From CAWELS01 sp964468205 (GTDB taxonomy: Bacteria > Acidobacteriota > Terriglobia > Bryobacterales > Bryobacteraceae): a DNA stretch of 64,000 nt. The notes under the pieces were generated by a model. The model was not told the DNA's origin. It made no database searches and worked only from the letters and a program-made list of their open reading frames with translations. Below, in pieces: positions 35,574 to 44,563 of the stretch (the first letter of the stretch is position 1; every line of letters starts with the position of its first letter). The position numbers and the translations under genes are program-made. The stretch is from positions 56,021-120,020 of the forward strand of contig CAYXVG010000017.1 in assembly GCA_964468205.1 (NCBI GenBank), read 5' to 3'.

Positions 35574-36515
35574 ATGAAACTCAGTTCTGCATCCTTGGTT
35601 TTCGCGGCCGCTTTGTTCTTGCCGGTTCTGGCGATAGTGGAGCCGGCTCCGGCGCAGCCGGTTCTGCCCTATCATGCCGTCGCGGAATGGCCCAAGATCC
35701 CGCCGGAGATCCAGATGGGCGCTGGAATGGGCATATCCGTGGACGCCGGCGGGCGGATCTGGGCGTACAATCGCGGGTCGCACTCGCTGATCCAGTTGAA
35801 CGCCAACGGTGAAGTACTGGAAGCCTGGAAGGATGGAACGGTGGTTCTCCATTCAAAGGCTGCTCACGGCCTAAGGATCGCTCCGGACGGCGGTCTTTGG
35901 CTGGTGGGCCGGGAAGCCCAGACAATTTGGAAGTACGCTCCCGGAGGGCGGGTTGAGCTTGTTATCGGCTCCTTTGGCGGCAAGGCCGGAGATAACGACG
36001 CTTTCTACGCTTTTAACCGGCCTACCGGGATTGCCGTGGACAGCCGCGGCGACGTCTATGTGGGCGATGGCTACCAAAACTCGCGGGTTGTGAAATACTC
36101 GCCTGAAGGCGAGTACCTTCTGCACTGGGGAAAGCCTGGTGGCGGTGACGGCCAATTCAAATTGGTGCACGACGTGGCCGTGGATGCGCAGGATTTCATC
36201 TACGTGGCCGACCGTGGCAACGAACGCGTACAGGTTTTCACTCCCGCCGGCGGTTTCCTGGCAAAGTGGGAAGGTATCGGCGTTCCGTGGGGACTGGCGT
36301 ATGACCGCTGGCGCAACGTAATGTGGATGTGCGACGGCGACAACGGCCGTATCTCGAAGCTGAATCTCGATGGCGAGGTTCTCGGAGTATTGGGCGAGAA
36401 CGGCAAAGGGCCAGGCCAGTTCGACCAGATACACGGCATCACAGTGGACGAGGCAGGTAATCTGTACGTCTGCGAGACGAGAAACGCGCGACTGCAGAAG
36501 CTGGCGCCAAATTAG
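35574..36515 (+). CDS. Exported NHL-repeat protein
   Basis: A 313-residue protein with a signal peptide (MKLSSASLVFAAALFLPVLA), starting at the ATG at 35574. A longer frame from 35469 adds a basic leader without coding character. NHL propeller repeats are clear: PTGIAVDSRGDVYVGDGY, VHDVAVDAQDFIYVADRG, GITVDEAGNLYVCETR, each followed by an N-RV/RL turn. The size fits a six-bladed propeller, similar to the peptidyl-alpha-hydroxyglycine-lyase-like NHL group, though no catalytic claim is made. It follows the membrane sulfatase by about 110 bp. Confidence 0.88.
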   Translation: MKLSSASLVFAAALFLPVLAIVEPAPAQPVLPYHAVAEWPKIPPEIQMGAGMGISVDAGGRIWAYNRGSHSLIQLNANGEVLEAWKDGTVVLHSKAAHGLRIAPDGGLWLVGREAQTIWKYAPGGRVELVIGSFGGKAGDNDAFYAFNRPTGIAVDSRGDVYVGDGYQNSRVVKYSPEGEYLLHWGKPGGGDGQFKLVHDVAVDAQDFIYVADRGNERVQVFTPAGGFLAKWEGIGVPWGLAYDRWRNVMWMCDGDNGRISKLNLDGEVLGVLGENGKGPGQFDQIHGITVDEAGNLYVCETRNARLQKLAPN

Positions 36516-36528
36516 GGCGGAACCGCCC
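36515..36528. terminator. GC-rich palindrome between convergent genes
   Basis: GGGCGGAACCGCCC begins at the last base of the NHL gene stop and lies 20 bp before the kdsD stop. It can form a 5-bp stem with a GAAC loop. The stem is small and lacks a T-tract, so the terminator role is tentative. Confidence 0.3.
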
Positions 36529-36547
36529 GCGTCCAGCAATCCAGCTT

Positions 36548-37525
36548 TTACTTCAGCCAAACCTGGCAAATATCGTGGATGCGGATCAGGCCGAGGCACC
36601 TTCCCGAACCAGCCTCTACCACCGGCAGTAGGGAAATCTGTGAAGGGCGGTCCTCCATAATTCGCATGGCGTCCACCAGGGGGACTTTGGGGGAAACCGT
36701 GACCGGATTATGCGTCATCACATCCGCGGCGGTAAGCGTTTGCAGATCCTCGCGTGACTGCAGCGCGCGCCGGAGATCCCCATCGGTGATCAGACCGGCC
36801 AAGCGCCCGTCCCCGCCGGCGACGCAGGCCGCCCCGAGCGGATGGCTTGTCATGGCGATTACAATCTCGCGCAGGCGGTCGTGTTCGTTAACCCACGCCA
36901 CCTCTTCGCCGCGGTGCATCGCCTCGCCCACAGTGATGCGGAGATTCCGCCCGAGTTGTCCGCCCGGATGCCGATCGGCGAAGTCGTTGGCGGAAAAGCG
37001 GCGGGCCTGCATCACGACGATCGCGAGCGCGTGGCCGATGCCCAGAGCGACGGCGATGCTGGCGGTGGGTACGAGGTTTCCCGGGTCTGCTTCCCCGTCT
37101 ACGCTGGCGTCAAGACAAACGTCTACCTGACTTGCCAGGGGAGATCTCTGGTTCCCCACGATTCCGATCAGCGGCGAGCCCAGTTCCCGGACCGGGCCAA
37201 CCAAGCGGAGTAGCTCCGCGGTGGTTCCGGCGTTCGAGATCGCCACCACCGGATCTCCGGGTGCGATGACACCTAAATCGCCGTGGATCGCCTCGGCCGG
37301 GTGCAGGAAGACGGCCGGTGTGCCCGTACTCGAAAATGTGGCCGCCAGGGTCCTCGCTACATGGCCAGATTTTCCCATGCCGGTGAACACCAGTTTTCCA
37401 GTGTGAGTCAGAATGATTTCGACGGCGCGGACCAGATTCTCGCCGAGCCGTTCCGCAGCTCTGGAGAGTCCGGCGGCCTCCGCCATGAGGATATCCCGGG
37501 CCAGGGAAAGCGAATCGTTTGGCAT
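36548..37525 (-). CDS. kdsD: D-arabinose 5-phosphate isomerase (KpsF/GutQ family)
   Basis: This enzyme interconverts ribulose-5-phosphate and arabinose-5-phosphate, the first step of KDO synthesis for lipopolysaccharide. The 325-residue protein has a SIS domain (LVFTGMGKSGHVARTLAATFSSTG, AIHGDLGVIAPGD, ISNAGTTAELL) followed by two CBS domains (VMTHNPVTVSPKVPLVDAM; AACVAGGDGRLAGLITDGDLRRAL). The ATG at 37525 is preferred over a start at 37567, whose extra residues lack SIS character. It stands alone, without other kds genes. Confidence 0.95.
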   Translation of the reverse strand: MPNDSLSLARDILMAEAAGLSRAAERLGENLVRAVEIILTHTGKLVFTGMGKSGHVARTLAATFSSTGTPAVFLHPAEAIHGDLGVIAPGDPVVAISNAGTTAELLRLVGPVRELGSPLIGIVGNQRSPLASQVDVCLDASVDGEADPGNLVPTASIAVALGIGHALAIVVMQARRFSANDFADRHPGGQLGRNLRITVGEAMHRGEEVAWVNEHDRLREIVIAMTSHPLGAACVAGGDGRLAGLITDGDLRRALQSREDLQTLTAADVMTHNPVTVSPKVPLVDAMRIMEDRPSQISLLPVVEAGSGRCLGLIRIHDICQVWLK

Positions 37526-37715
37526 CGTCGTCTCCCATGATCTCGCACCAGAACTCGCTGGTACCATGCACCATCCCTTCCCCCGAAGCTAATTCTGAAG
37601 CTCATGTGCCGCCATCGCCTGTCCCCGGAACCTCCACGGCCCGACTAGTTTTCATCTGCAACCAATCAATCTCCGGGTTTCTGACCGATGAGTTTCTCAA
37701 AGGTTTATTCCGGCT

Positions 37716-39212
37716 ATGGAACGCACCCGCCAAGAAGTCGTCGAATCGCTGCTCCGGCGTATTGTGAAACGTCCTGACTTCCCCGTCTTCTCCGAGCACC
37801 TCGGCGAGATGATGGAAATCGCGGGCGACGACGAAACATCGATGCGGCAGATCACGAACGTTATCCTCAAGGATTACGGTCTGACGCTGAAGCTTCTGAA
37901 GACCGCGAACTCTCCCTACTACAATCGCTCCGGCAAGACGATTCTCACGGTCACTCACGCCGTCGCCCTTCTCGGTCTGGACGGCATTCGCGACATGGCG
38001 AGCGGGCTACTGCTGTTCCAGCACTTTCGCCGGAAATCCGCGGGCCTACGGGAGTTGATGCTGCTTTCCGTGCTCACCGCGAGTCACGCTCGGATCACGG
38101 CTGCGCGGATCGATTACCCTCGCATCGAGGAAGCCTACCTCTGCGGCATGTTCCGAAACTTGGGCGAAGTGCTGGTTTCCGGGTATCTCCCGCGAAAGTA
38201 CGCCGCCGTCCTCGCGCGGGTCCGTGAGCTGGCGGTAAACGAGCGCGCCGCCTGTCTCCGAGTACTCGGGTGCAGCTTCGAGGACCTCGGCCGGGCCGCC
38301 GCCAGGCTATGGAGGATTCCCGACCGTGTCCGGCTGTGCATGCGCACCGGACAACAGCGCTACAGCAAGGCGCTGAACAGCGAATTGGAGGTGCTGGAGG
38401 CCGTCACCACTTTCAGCCACGGCCTCACCGATGCCATTTACCGGCAGGAACCGACACTGATCAAGGGACGCCTCAACTACCTCATGATGACCCACGGCCC
38501 GGTCCTCTCCGTTGGCCGCGCGGAGATCGAGGAGATAGCCCGGAAAGCGGTTGACGAGACGAAGTCCACGTTCGAGGTTCTGCATGTTCCCTTGGATGAG
38601 TTGCGGCTGCGGAAGCAGACCGAGGCTGCGATGATCGCACTGGACTCTCCGGAAGATGTCGAGATTCCGGACGAGACGAACGCCGCCCTCACGCCGGGCG
38701 CGGCGTTGCTTGAGAAACTCACCGAAGAGGTGGAACTCTTTGTCTGCTCCGGCGGCTCCCTAGACATCAACCGTATCGTGCTCATGACGCTTGAGAGCAT
38801 GTACCGCGGCGGAGCGTTCCGGCGGGTACTGTTCGGGCTTGTGCTCCCGGACCGCAGCGGCATGCGCGGCCGCCTCGGACTCGGCGACGGCATCGACGCC
38901 TTCGTGGACGCTTTCTCGTTTCCGCTCTCGATGCGCTCCGGTCCGGTCGCTAACGCCCTCCTCGCTGGACAGGATCTCTACATTAATGACAACCGTTACG
39001 CCCACTCCGAGTTTGGCAAGATCACGCAAAGCCGGAACTTCGGCATTCTCCCAGTGAGTGTTGGCGGGGTTCCCGTCGGCTGTTTCTACTTCGACCGCGG
39101 CGACGACGCCGCGCCGGTATCCGACGACGAAAAGTACATGCTCTCCCGTTTGCGTGATCTTAGCGCGGAAGCTATCCGTCTTTCACGCGAAAACGCTGCG
39201 GTGGCTGGATGA
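37716..39212 (+). CDS. HDOD-domain protein with C-terminal GAF-like region
   Basis: A 498-residue cytoplasmic protein. Residues of about 15-200 form an HDOD domain (metal-free relative of HD phosphohydrolases): ITNVILKDYGLTLKLLKTANSPYYN, THAVALLGLDGIRDMASGL, AYLCGMFRNLGEVLVSGYLP. Where HD enzymes carry metal-binding His-Asp, this shows MFRNLGE, as is usual for HDOD. The last 180 residues (LDINRIVLMTLESMYRGGAF; VANALLAGQDLYINDNRYA; GILPVSVGGVPVGCFYFDRG) look like a GAF sensory domain. Such proteins often serve in signalling or cyclic-di-GMP output; the partner is unknown. Confidence 0.88.
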   Translation: MERTRQEVVESLLRRIVKRPDFPVFSEHLGEMMEIAGDDETSMRQITNVILKDYGLTLKLLKTANSPYYNRSGKTILTVTHAVALLGLDGIRDMASGLLLFQHFRRKSAGLRELMLLSVLTASHARITAARIDYPRIEEAYLCGMFRNLGEVLVSGYLPRKYAAVLARVRELAVNERAACLRVLGCSFEDLGRAAARLWRIPDRVRLCMRTGQQRYSKALNSELEVLEAVTTFSHGLTDAIYRQEPTLIKGRLNYLMMTHGPVLSVGRAEIEEIARKAVDETKSTFEVLHVPLDELRLRKQTEAAMIALDSPEDVEIPDETNAALTPGAALLEKLTEEVELFVCSGGSLDINRIVLMTLESMYRGGAFRRVLFGLVLPDRSGMRGRLGLGDGIDAFVDAFSFPLSMRSGPVANALLAGQDLYINDNRYAHSEFGKITQSRNFGILPVSVGGVPVGCFYFDRGDDAAPVSDDEKYMLSRLRDLSAEAIRLSRENAAVAG

Positions 39213-39358
39213 ACAAGGGAACGGCCCTTCCGGGCTGCAGTCAAACTTGAGACGAACTCCTCCGACGGGCCTGCATGTCCGGTTCCCCAAAGGGGCCCCT
39301 CCAGCTCTGTTCCGCGCATGCGGTGTGTCCGCCGCTATTGCCTGCCAACAGATTGAGT

Positions 39359-40396
39359 CTATTCTGCAGGGTGGATGATCATCTTTCCCACGCCGTCGTC
39401 GTAGTTTGCATTCAACTCGAATGCTGCCTGCACCTGCTCCAGGGGCCTTGAGTGGGTGACGATCGGGCCGAGCAGCGCCGGGTACTCCTTCATCAAATCA
39501 ACAGCCGGTTCTGTCTCGTGATTCGAGCGGCGAACGTTGAAGAGATGGATCTCTTTGCGCCGCATCTCGTGATAGTCGAGCGTGACCCGTGCTTCGTACG
39601 GAATTCCGGTGACTACAACCCGGCCGGCTCTGCGAGTGACGTGCAAGCAATGGTCAAGAGACGCGTCCCGCGTGGCGCAATCAATTGACAGATCGACGCC
39701 GCGTCCGCCAGTCTCCGCGAGAACCGCCTGCCGCACGTCGCCTTCGGCTGGATCGAACGCCGCCTCGGCGCCCAAAGCGAGCGCCAGTTCGCGCCGGGCC
39801 TCCACCGGTTCCACTGCGATCACCCGTTTCGCGCCGGACAGCTTCAGGCAGGCGATTGTCATCAGCCCAATGGGCCCGGCGCCGAATACGGCCGCCGTGT
39901 CACCGAAACTCACCTGAGCGAACTTCATCGAGTGCAACACAACGGCCAGCGGCTCGAATAGCGTCGCATAGTCGAAATCCAACCCTTCCGGAAGCGGAAC
40001 CAGACACTCGACCGGAACGTTTACGTACTCGCGAAAATACCCGGGGTCTCCCGGCTGGCTCATGAACCGCAAGTTGGCGCAGACGTTGTGGTGGCCCGAG
40101 CGGCAGAATTCACAGTGATAACAGTAGACCGCCGGCTCAAGCATAACTCGGTCTCCCGGTGACCAGCCGGTAACCTGACCGCCTACTCTTCTTATGACGC
40201 CAGCCGGTTCATGACCCAGCACCATCGGGTAGACGCTCGGCGTATCGCCCACGGCGCCCTCGGTGAAATTATGTAAATCGGATCCGCAAACTCCAACCGA
40301 GTACACCTTTGCCTGCACATGTCCCGGCGGGGGATCTTCAATGGCGCCGTCGGTGAGAGCGAACTGCCGCTGCTCGACTAACTCGGCTACTCGCAT
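39359..40396 (-). CDS. Zinc-dependent alcohol/sorbitol dehydrogenase family protein
   Basis: A 345-residue medium-chain dehydrogenase. Catalytic zinc ligands appear in VGVCGSDLHNF and GHEPAGVI. The structural zinc motif is CYHCEFCRSGHHNVC. The coenzyme fold is AAVFGAGPIGLMTIACLKLSGA followed by VIAVEPVEARRELA, where an acidic Glu suggests preference for NAD. The profile is close to sorbitol or L-threonine dehydrogenases; the substrate cannot be fixed. It starts at the ATG at 40396, 24 bp from the next minus-strand gene's stop. Confidence 0.92.
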   Translation of the reverse strand: MRVAELVEQRQFALTDGAIEDPPPGHVQAKVYSVGVCGSDLHNFTEGAVGDTPSVYPMVLGHEPAGVIRRVGGQVTGWSPGDRVMLEPAVYCYHCEFCRSGHHNVCANLRFMSQPGDPGYFREYVNVPVECLVPLPEGLDFDYATLFEPLAVVLHSMKFAQVSFGDTAAVFGAGPIGLMTIACLKLSGAKRVIAVEPVEARRELALALGAEAAFDPAEGDVRQAVLAETGGRGVDLSIDCATRDASLDHCLHVTRRAGRVVVTGIPYEARVTLDYHEMRRKEIHLFNVRRSNHETEPAVDLMKEYPALLGPIVTHSRPLEQVQAAFELNANYDDGVGKMIIHPAE

Positions 40397-40420
40397 GGGG
40401 TGATCCGCTTCGGGATGATC

Positions 40421-40894
40421 CTACTTCTTGAACAGATTATCGAATGCGGCCCGGGCGTCCTTTGGGCTCGCCGGCGACGGATTCGACACCACCGGTACCG
40501 AGTGGGACGAGACTGAGTCGCGAGCCACGGTCACACGGCTTTCGAAGTGTTCGCACTCGTTCGCCCTATCCTTGGAACTCACACGCACGAGGATCGGCTT
40601 CGCGCACTGGAACCGGAGCGATGGTTCGAAGTGCGCACACTGCTTGCAGCAGTGTAGAGCTACGCCGCAATGCGGGCAGTCGCCTTTTAGGTCCACTCCG
40701 GGCGGCAACTGTTTTGCGCAGTTGTAGCACCGTGTCGCGGTTACGGCTTGTACCATCCGCGGAAGCCTCGGTCCGGTCACGTCAATGGGTGGCCGGGGTC
40801 CTTTCGGTCTGCGCTCCTGGCGGCCACGGTCTTCGCCCTGGTCTCCGTTCACGTCCATGTAGCCACGATGTCTGTATTTGCGGTCGTTTGGCAT
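40421..40894 (-). CDS. Zinc-ribbon protein of unknown function
   Basis: A 157-residue protein (ATG at 40894). A basic, Arg-rich N terminus of about 45 residues is followed by a cysteine-rich centre: CYNCAKQLPPG, CPHCGVALHCCKQCAHFEP, RFQCAKP and ANECEHF. That is at least nine Cys with two or three probable zinc sites. The tail contains KDARAAFDNLFKK. Conserved-looking but unassigned; nucleic-acid binding is possible. It is the likely upstream partner of the alcohol dehydrogenase gene (24-bp gap). Confidence 0.72.
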   Translation of the reverse strand: MPNDRKYRHRGYMDVNGDQGEDRGRQERRPKGPRPPIDVTGPRLPRMVQAVTATRCYNCAKQLPPGVDLKGDCPHCGVALHCCKQCAHFEPSLRFQCAKPILVRVSSKDRANECEHFESRVTVARDSVSSHSVPVVSNPSPASPKDARAAFDNLFKK

Positions 40895-41297
40895 GGCTGG
40901 TTTATATGACTCCTCGGGTTCTCACGGGCTTCCGCGGAAGCCTTTGAACTCCTGGAACTGCGGGGACGGCATTCACTATGAAACATTCGGGTTGGATCGG
41001 GACCTTCGACGTCGCCCCAAGCGGCGCCCTCCGGCATCTCGCAAGATCAATCTGGAATCCGTTCACTTCGGTGCAGTGCTCGCACTGCCGCAGTGAATTG
41101 GGAAGGCAGAGGGATGCTGCGGGAAACCGTCGATCGAAAGTCCAACGGAACAACCCCGCTAATGCCTTATCTAATTATCTACCACGGATCGGCTCCGGAT
41201 GCCAGTAAAAAACTGACTGAGGTCTTCCACTGGTCAATTTTTTCATTCACTCTCCGTTGGAGCAGCGCTCCCGGCGGCAACCACGGAACTTCACAAT
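40895..41297. other. Gap without a recognisable gene
   Basis: About 400 bp between the zinc-ribbon gene (start 40894) and the end of glgP (41298), both on the minus strand. No frame here has coding character, and I see no tRNA, terminator or clear promoter. The minus-strand promoter for the zinc-ribbon gene is presumably inside. Confidence 0.5.
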
Positions 41298-43838
41298 CTA
41301 GCCCCATTTCAGAAGCGGATGACATGGGCGCGTCAGCGGATCGTCACAGTGATTCGGGCTAACGCGTATGGAATACCCTAAGCGCCCCGTCTGTTGTGGC
41401 AAAAACTCTTTTCGGAACACCGTCTGGTGGCCGTTTCGCTCCTGCGGTGGCAGCGTCAGAACCTCGGTTTCAACCAGGAACCCTTCAGCGTTGATCCGGC
41501 CGACCACAGCCTCCACACGCACGTCATTCGGTTCGAGACCGGAGAGATCGATCACCGCGTGCAGCGGTATCGGACTTCCACTCAATACCGGATCATCGAG
41601 CGGCGGCCCAACTTCAATGAACTTCACGTTCTCCCAAACGTGAGATACTTTTTGATTCCACTCGGCCCGTTCGCGAACCATATCATAATTCGACTCGCGA
41701 ATTGCCCGGTAGGCTTCGTCCGCCGGTGCGTAGAACTGCGTTGCATACTCCCGCACCATGCGCTGAGCCGCAAACCGCGGGCTTAAGTACCTCAGACTTG
41801 TTTTGACGCGCTCCATCCACTGTTCGGGTACGTCTTCGTCGCGATTGTTGTAGTAGAGCGGGATCACCTCGTTCTCGAGCAGAGAGTAAATAGCGCGGGC
41901 GTGGTCATCGTCCTGGTCTGGCGAGTACGGCTCGCGGTGGCCGATCGCCCAGCCTCCCGATTCCTCGTAGGCCTCATCGAACCATCCATCTAGGATGCTC
42001 AGGTTCAGGTTTCCGTTGATACCAGCCTTCATCCCGCTCGTTCCGCACGCTTCTTCGCCTCGCCGCGGATTGTTCAGCCATACATCCACCCCCTGCACGA
42101 GCGCCCGCCCGACCTCGATGCCATAGTTCTCTACAAAGACCAAGCGCTTCGACAACTCAGGATCCCGCGAGAGTTGGATAATCTCGCGAATCAGCGTCTT
42201 GCCGGGGTGGTCCCTGGGGTGCGCTTTGCCGGCAATTACAATCTGAACCGGCATCTTCGGATTGGTCAGGATTCTTTTCAGGCGGTTCAGGTCGCGGAGC
42301 AGGAGCGTCGCCCGCTTGTAGGTAGCGAAACGCCTCGCGAAACCGATCGTCAAAGCATCCGGGTCCAGGACCTCCGAAAGCCGCCGGATCTCGGCAGCAG
42401 AGGCTCGTCTCTCAATCGCCGCGGACTTCACACGGTCGCGGACAAAGGTTACCAGGCGGCGTTTCTGCCGGCGGTGCATTTCCCACAACTCTGAATGCGG
42501 AATATCCTCCACCAGGTCCCAGGTATCCGAATCGAGATGCCGTTCGCGCCAGTCGGGCTGCAAATACTGGTCGTACAGCCCTGCGAGGTCCGAATTCAGC
42601 CACGTCAACAGATGCACGCCGTTCGTCACCGATGTGATCGGGACCTCCCAGGCCGGCAATTGCGGCCAGAGGTCGTGCCACATCTCCTGCGATACCGTCC
42701 GGTGGAGGCGGCTCACCGCATTGCGGTACGAAGACGTCTTGAACGCGGCGATAGCCATCGAGAACGGCTCCTGCGGATCGCTTTGGTCCTTCCGCCCAAG
42801 CGCCAAAAACTGCTCGAACGGTACCCCCCCCTCACGGCAGTAATCGTGAAAATACTCGTGGATCAGATTGGGTTCGAATAGGTCTATACCCGCTGGCACG
42901 GAGGTGTGGGTCGTGAAAATATTGTTTGTCCGGGCCGCCGCGAGGGCTTCTTCAAAGCTTAGGTTGTAATCCTCAATCAGTAGCCGGATCCTCTCCACTG
43001 CCAAGAACGCCGAATGGCCCTCGTTCATGTGCCATACGCTCGGCCGCAGCCCCAGGGCCCTTAACGCGCGCAAACCGCCGATGCCAAGCACGATCTCCTG
43101 ACGCATGCGGGTGTGGATATCCCCGCCGTATAGTTGGTCGGTGATATCGCGGTTGAGAGGATCGGTATTCTGCGGGAGGTTAGTATCCAGCAGATAGAGG
43201 TTCACCGTGCCCACGTTTTTCTTCCACACCTTGATCTGGACATCGCCGGTCGGCAGTTTTACGCTGACATGCAATTCCTTGCCGGCTTCGTCGAGTACTG
43301 GAGACACCGGTAGCGTGTAGAAATCGTTGACCGGGTAGCGCTCGATCTGCCAGCCGTCAGGGTTAAGGGATTGCTTTAGGTAGCCCTTCTGATAGAGCAA
43401 CCCGACACCCACGAGAGGGATTTTTGCGTCGCTTGCCGCCTTCAGATGGTCGCCGGAGAGAAGACCGAGACCGCCAGAGTAGATTGGCATGCAAGATACC
43501 AGGCCGTACTCCATAGAGAAATAGGCGATTAGCAGGTCGTTCCCAGCGTGCTGCTGCATATACGAGTCATAGCGCTCGCAGGCCCGGCGGTAGAGTGCGA
43601 GATACCGGGGGTCCGCCGCCGCTTTGTCCAGCATCTCCTGCGGCACCTCTCCGAGCATTTGCACTGGGTTCTGGCCGGCCGCCTCCCATAGCTTCGGATC
43701 GAGACGCCGGAAAACGGATCGGATGGTCCGGTCCCAACTCCAGAGTACGTTGTATGCAAACTCTGACATGCGGGACAATTCCGGTGGGAGTGCTGGCTGG
43801 ACGAGGAACTCTTTGAGCGGTCGGATTTGGAATGCCAT
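41298..43838 (-). CDS. glgP: Alpha-glucan phosphorylase
   Basis: The enzyme releases glucose-1-phosphate from glycogen or maltodextrins and uses pyridoxal phosphate. The 846-residue protein is of the bacterial alpha-glucan phosphorylase type with an N-terminal DUF3417-like region (SEFAYNVLWSWDRTIRSVFRRLDP). Active-site signs: YFSMEYGL, GGLGLLSGDHLKAASD, WHMNEGHSAFL, TTHTSVPAGIDLF, and the cofactor-lysine motif EEACGTSGMKAGINGNLNLS. The start ATG is at 43838. No other glycogen gene lies nearby. Confidence 0.96.
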   Translation of the reverse strand: MAFQIRPLKEFLVQPALPPELSRMSEFAYNVLWSWDRTIRSVFRRLDPKLWEAAGQNPVQMLGEVPQEMLDKAAADPRYLALYRRACERYDSYMQQHAGNDLLIAYFSMEYGLVSCMPIYSGGLGLLSGDHLKAASDAKIPLVGVGLLYQKGYLKQSLNPDGWQIERYPVNDFYTLPVSPVLDEAGKELHVSVKLPTGDVQIKVWKKNVGTVNLYLLDTNLPQNTDPLNRDITDQLYGGDIHTRMRQEIVLGIGGLRALRALGLRPSVWHMNEGHSAFLAVERIRLLIEDYNLSFEEALAAARTNNIFTTHTSVPAGIDLFEPNLIHEYFHDYCREGGVPFEQFLALGRKDQSDPQEPFSMAIAAFKTSSYRNAVSRLHRTVSQEMWHDLWPQLPAWEVPITSVTNGVHLLTWLNSDLAGLYDQYLQPDWRERHLDSDTWDLVEDIPHSELWEMHRRQKRRLVTFVRDRVKSAAIERRASAAEIRRLSEVLDPDALTIGFARRFATYKRATLLLRDLNRLKRILTNPKMPVQIVIAGKAHPRDHPGKTLIREIIQLSRDPELSKRLVFVENYGIEVGRALVQGVDVWLNNPRRGEEACGTSGMKAGINGNLNLSILDGWFDEAYEESGGWAIGHREPYSPDQDDDHARAIYSLLENEVIPLYYNNRDEDVPEQWMERVKTSLRYLSPRFAAQRMVREYATQFYAPADEAYRAIRESNYDMVRERAEWNQKVSHVWENVKFIEVGPPLDDPVLSGSPIPLHAVIDLSGLEPNDVRVEAVVGRINAEGFLVETEVLTLPPQERNGHQTVFRKEFLPQQTGRLGYSIRVSPNHCDDPLTRPCHPLLKWG

Positions 43839-44190
43839 GATGTTGACCCAGTGTGAATCGGCTCGAAAATGTTAAACCATAAGATAGCAGAATGGCGCCG
43901 TCGCGAAACTCGGGCGATATGCCGCGTGCGGGAGAAAAACGAGCGTCACGCCATTCCGATTCGGATTTCCCATGGTTTCACCAACTGTGACGCGATGGGG
44001 GTGGCGTGAGTCAGTTTTCCCGCTCCATAATATCACTCCTGCCCTACGCTCGCGAACGTGCCCGTTTCCCCGGCGACGGCCCCCGGCGTTAGTTTGACCC
44101 AGGACGCCGTTGGTGTGCATTCCGCCTCGGGTTAAGCTAAATGTGTTTGTTGGAAACTGAAGCACCGTTTGCTGGTCTCCGTGATAGCCC
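43839..44190. other. Divergent gap without a recognisable gene
   Basis: About 350 bp between glgP (minus) and a small membrane gene (plus). The frames crossing it are short or antisense to neighbours. Promoters for both directions are expected. The stretch near 44094 contains TTGACC without a matching -10. Nothing else can be supported. Confidence 0.5.
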
Positions 44191-44475
44191 ATGCCCTGCT
44201 GCCTCATTCTAGTTATAGCTCTCCTCGGGCCACGCGTTGCCATCGTGCTGCTCGCAATTTTCACGTCCTTCTTTGAGCGGGCCTTCGATGGGTTGCTCCT
44301 TCCCCTTCTTGGATTCCTTTTCCTTCCGTTTACGACCATCGCCTATGCCTGGGCGATTAATAGTCGCGGCGAGGTGGCGGGGCTTCAGGCCGTTGTGGTC
44401 GTGGTCGCCGTTTTGCTGGATCTCGGAGTGTTCAGCCGGGGAGAAATGGAACGCCGGCGCCGTTCGTTTGCTTGA
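44191..44475 (+). CDS. Small membrane protein
   Basis: A 94-residue protein with three hydrophobic segments (LVIALLGPRVAIVLLAIF; LLLPLLGFLFLPFTTIAYAWA; LQAVVVVVAVLLDLGVF) and a basic tail (RGEMERRRRSFA). The pattern LLPLLG-LFLP-TT-AY followed by a late LLLDLG resembles a widespread small membrane family of unknown function. No strong ribosome-binding site precedes the ATG at 44191, so the start is uncertain. Confidence 0.65.
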   Translation: MPCCLILVIALLGPRVAIVLLAIFTSFFERAFDGLLLPLLGFLFLPFTTIAYAWAINSRGEVAGLQAVVVVVAVLLDLGVFSRGEMERRRRSFA

Positions 44476-44563
44476 TCTTCGTGTTACCAGTGTGGCTCCC
44501 GGAAACGTCTGTATAGTAACATGGAAGTTGACGATGAACAGCAGTCATTGGAGGTCTGTTTTC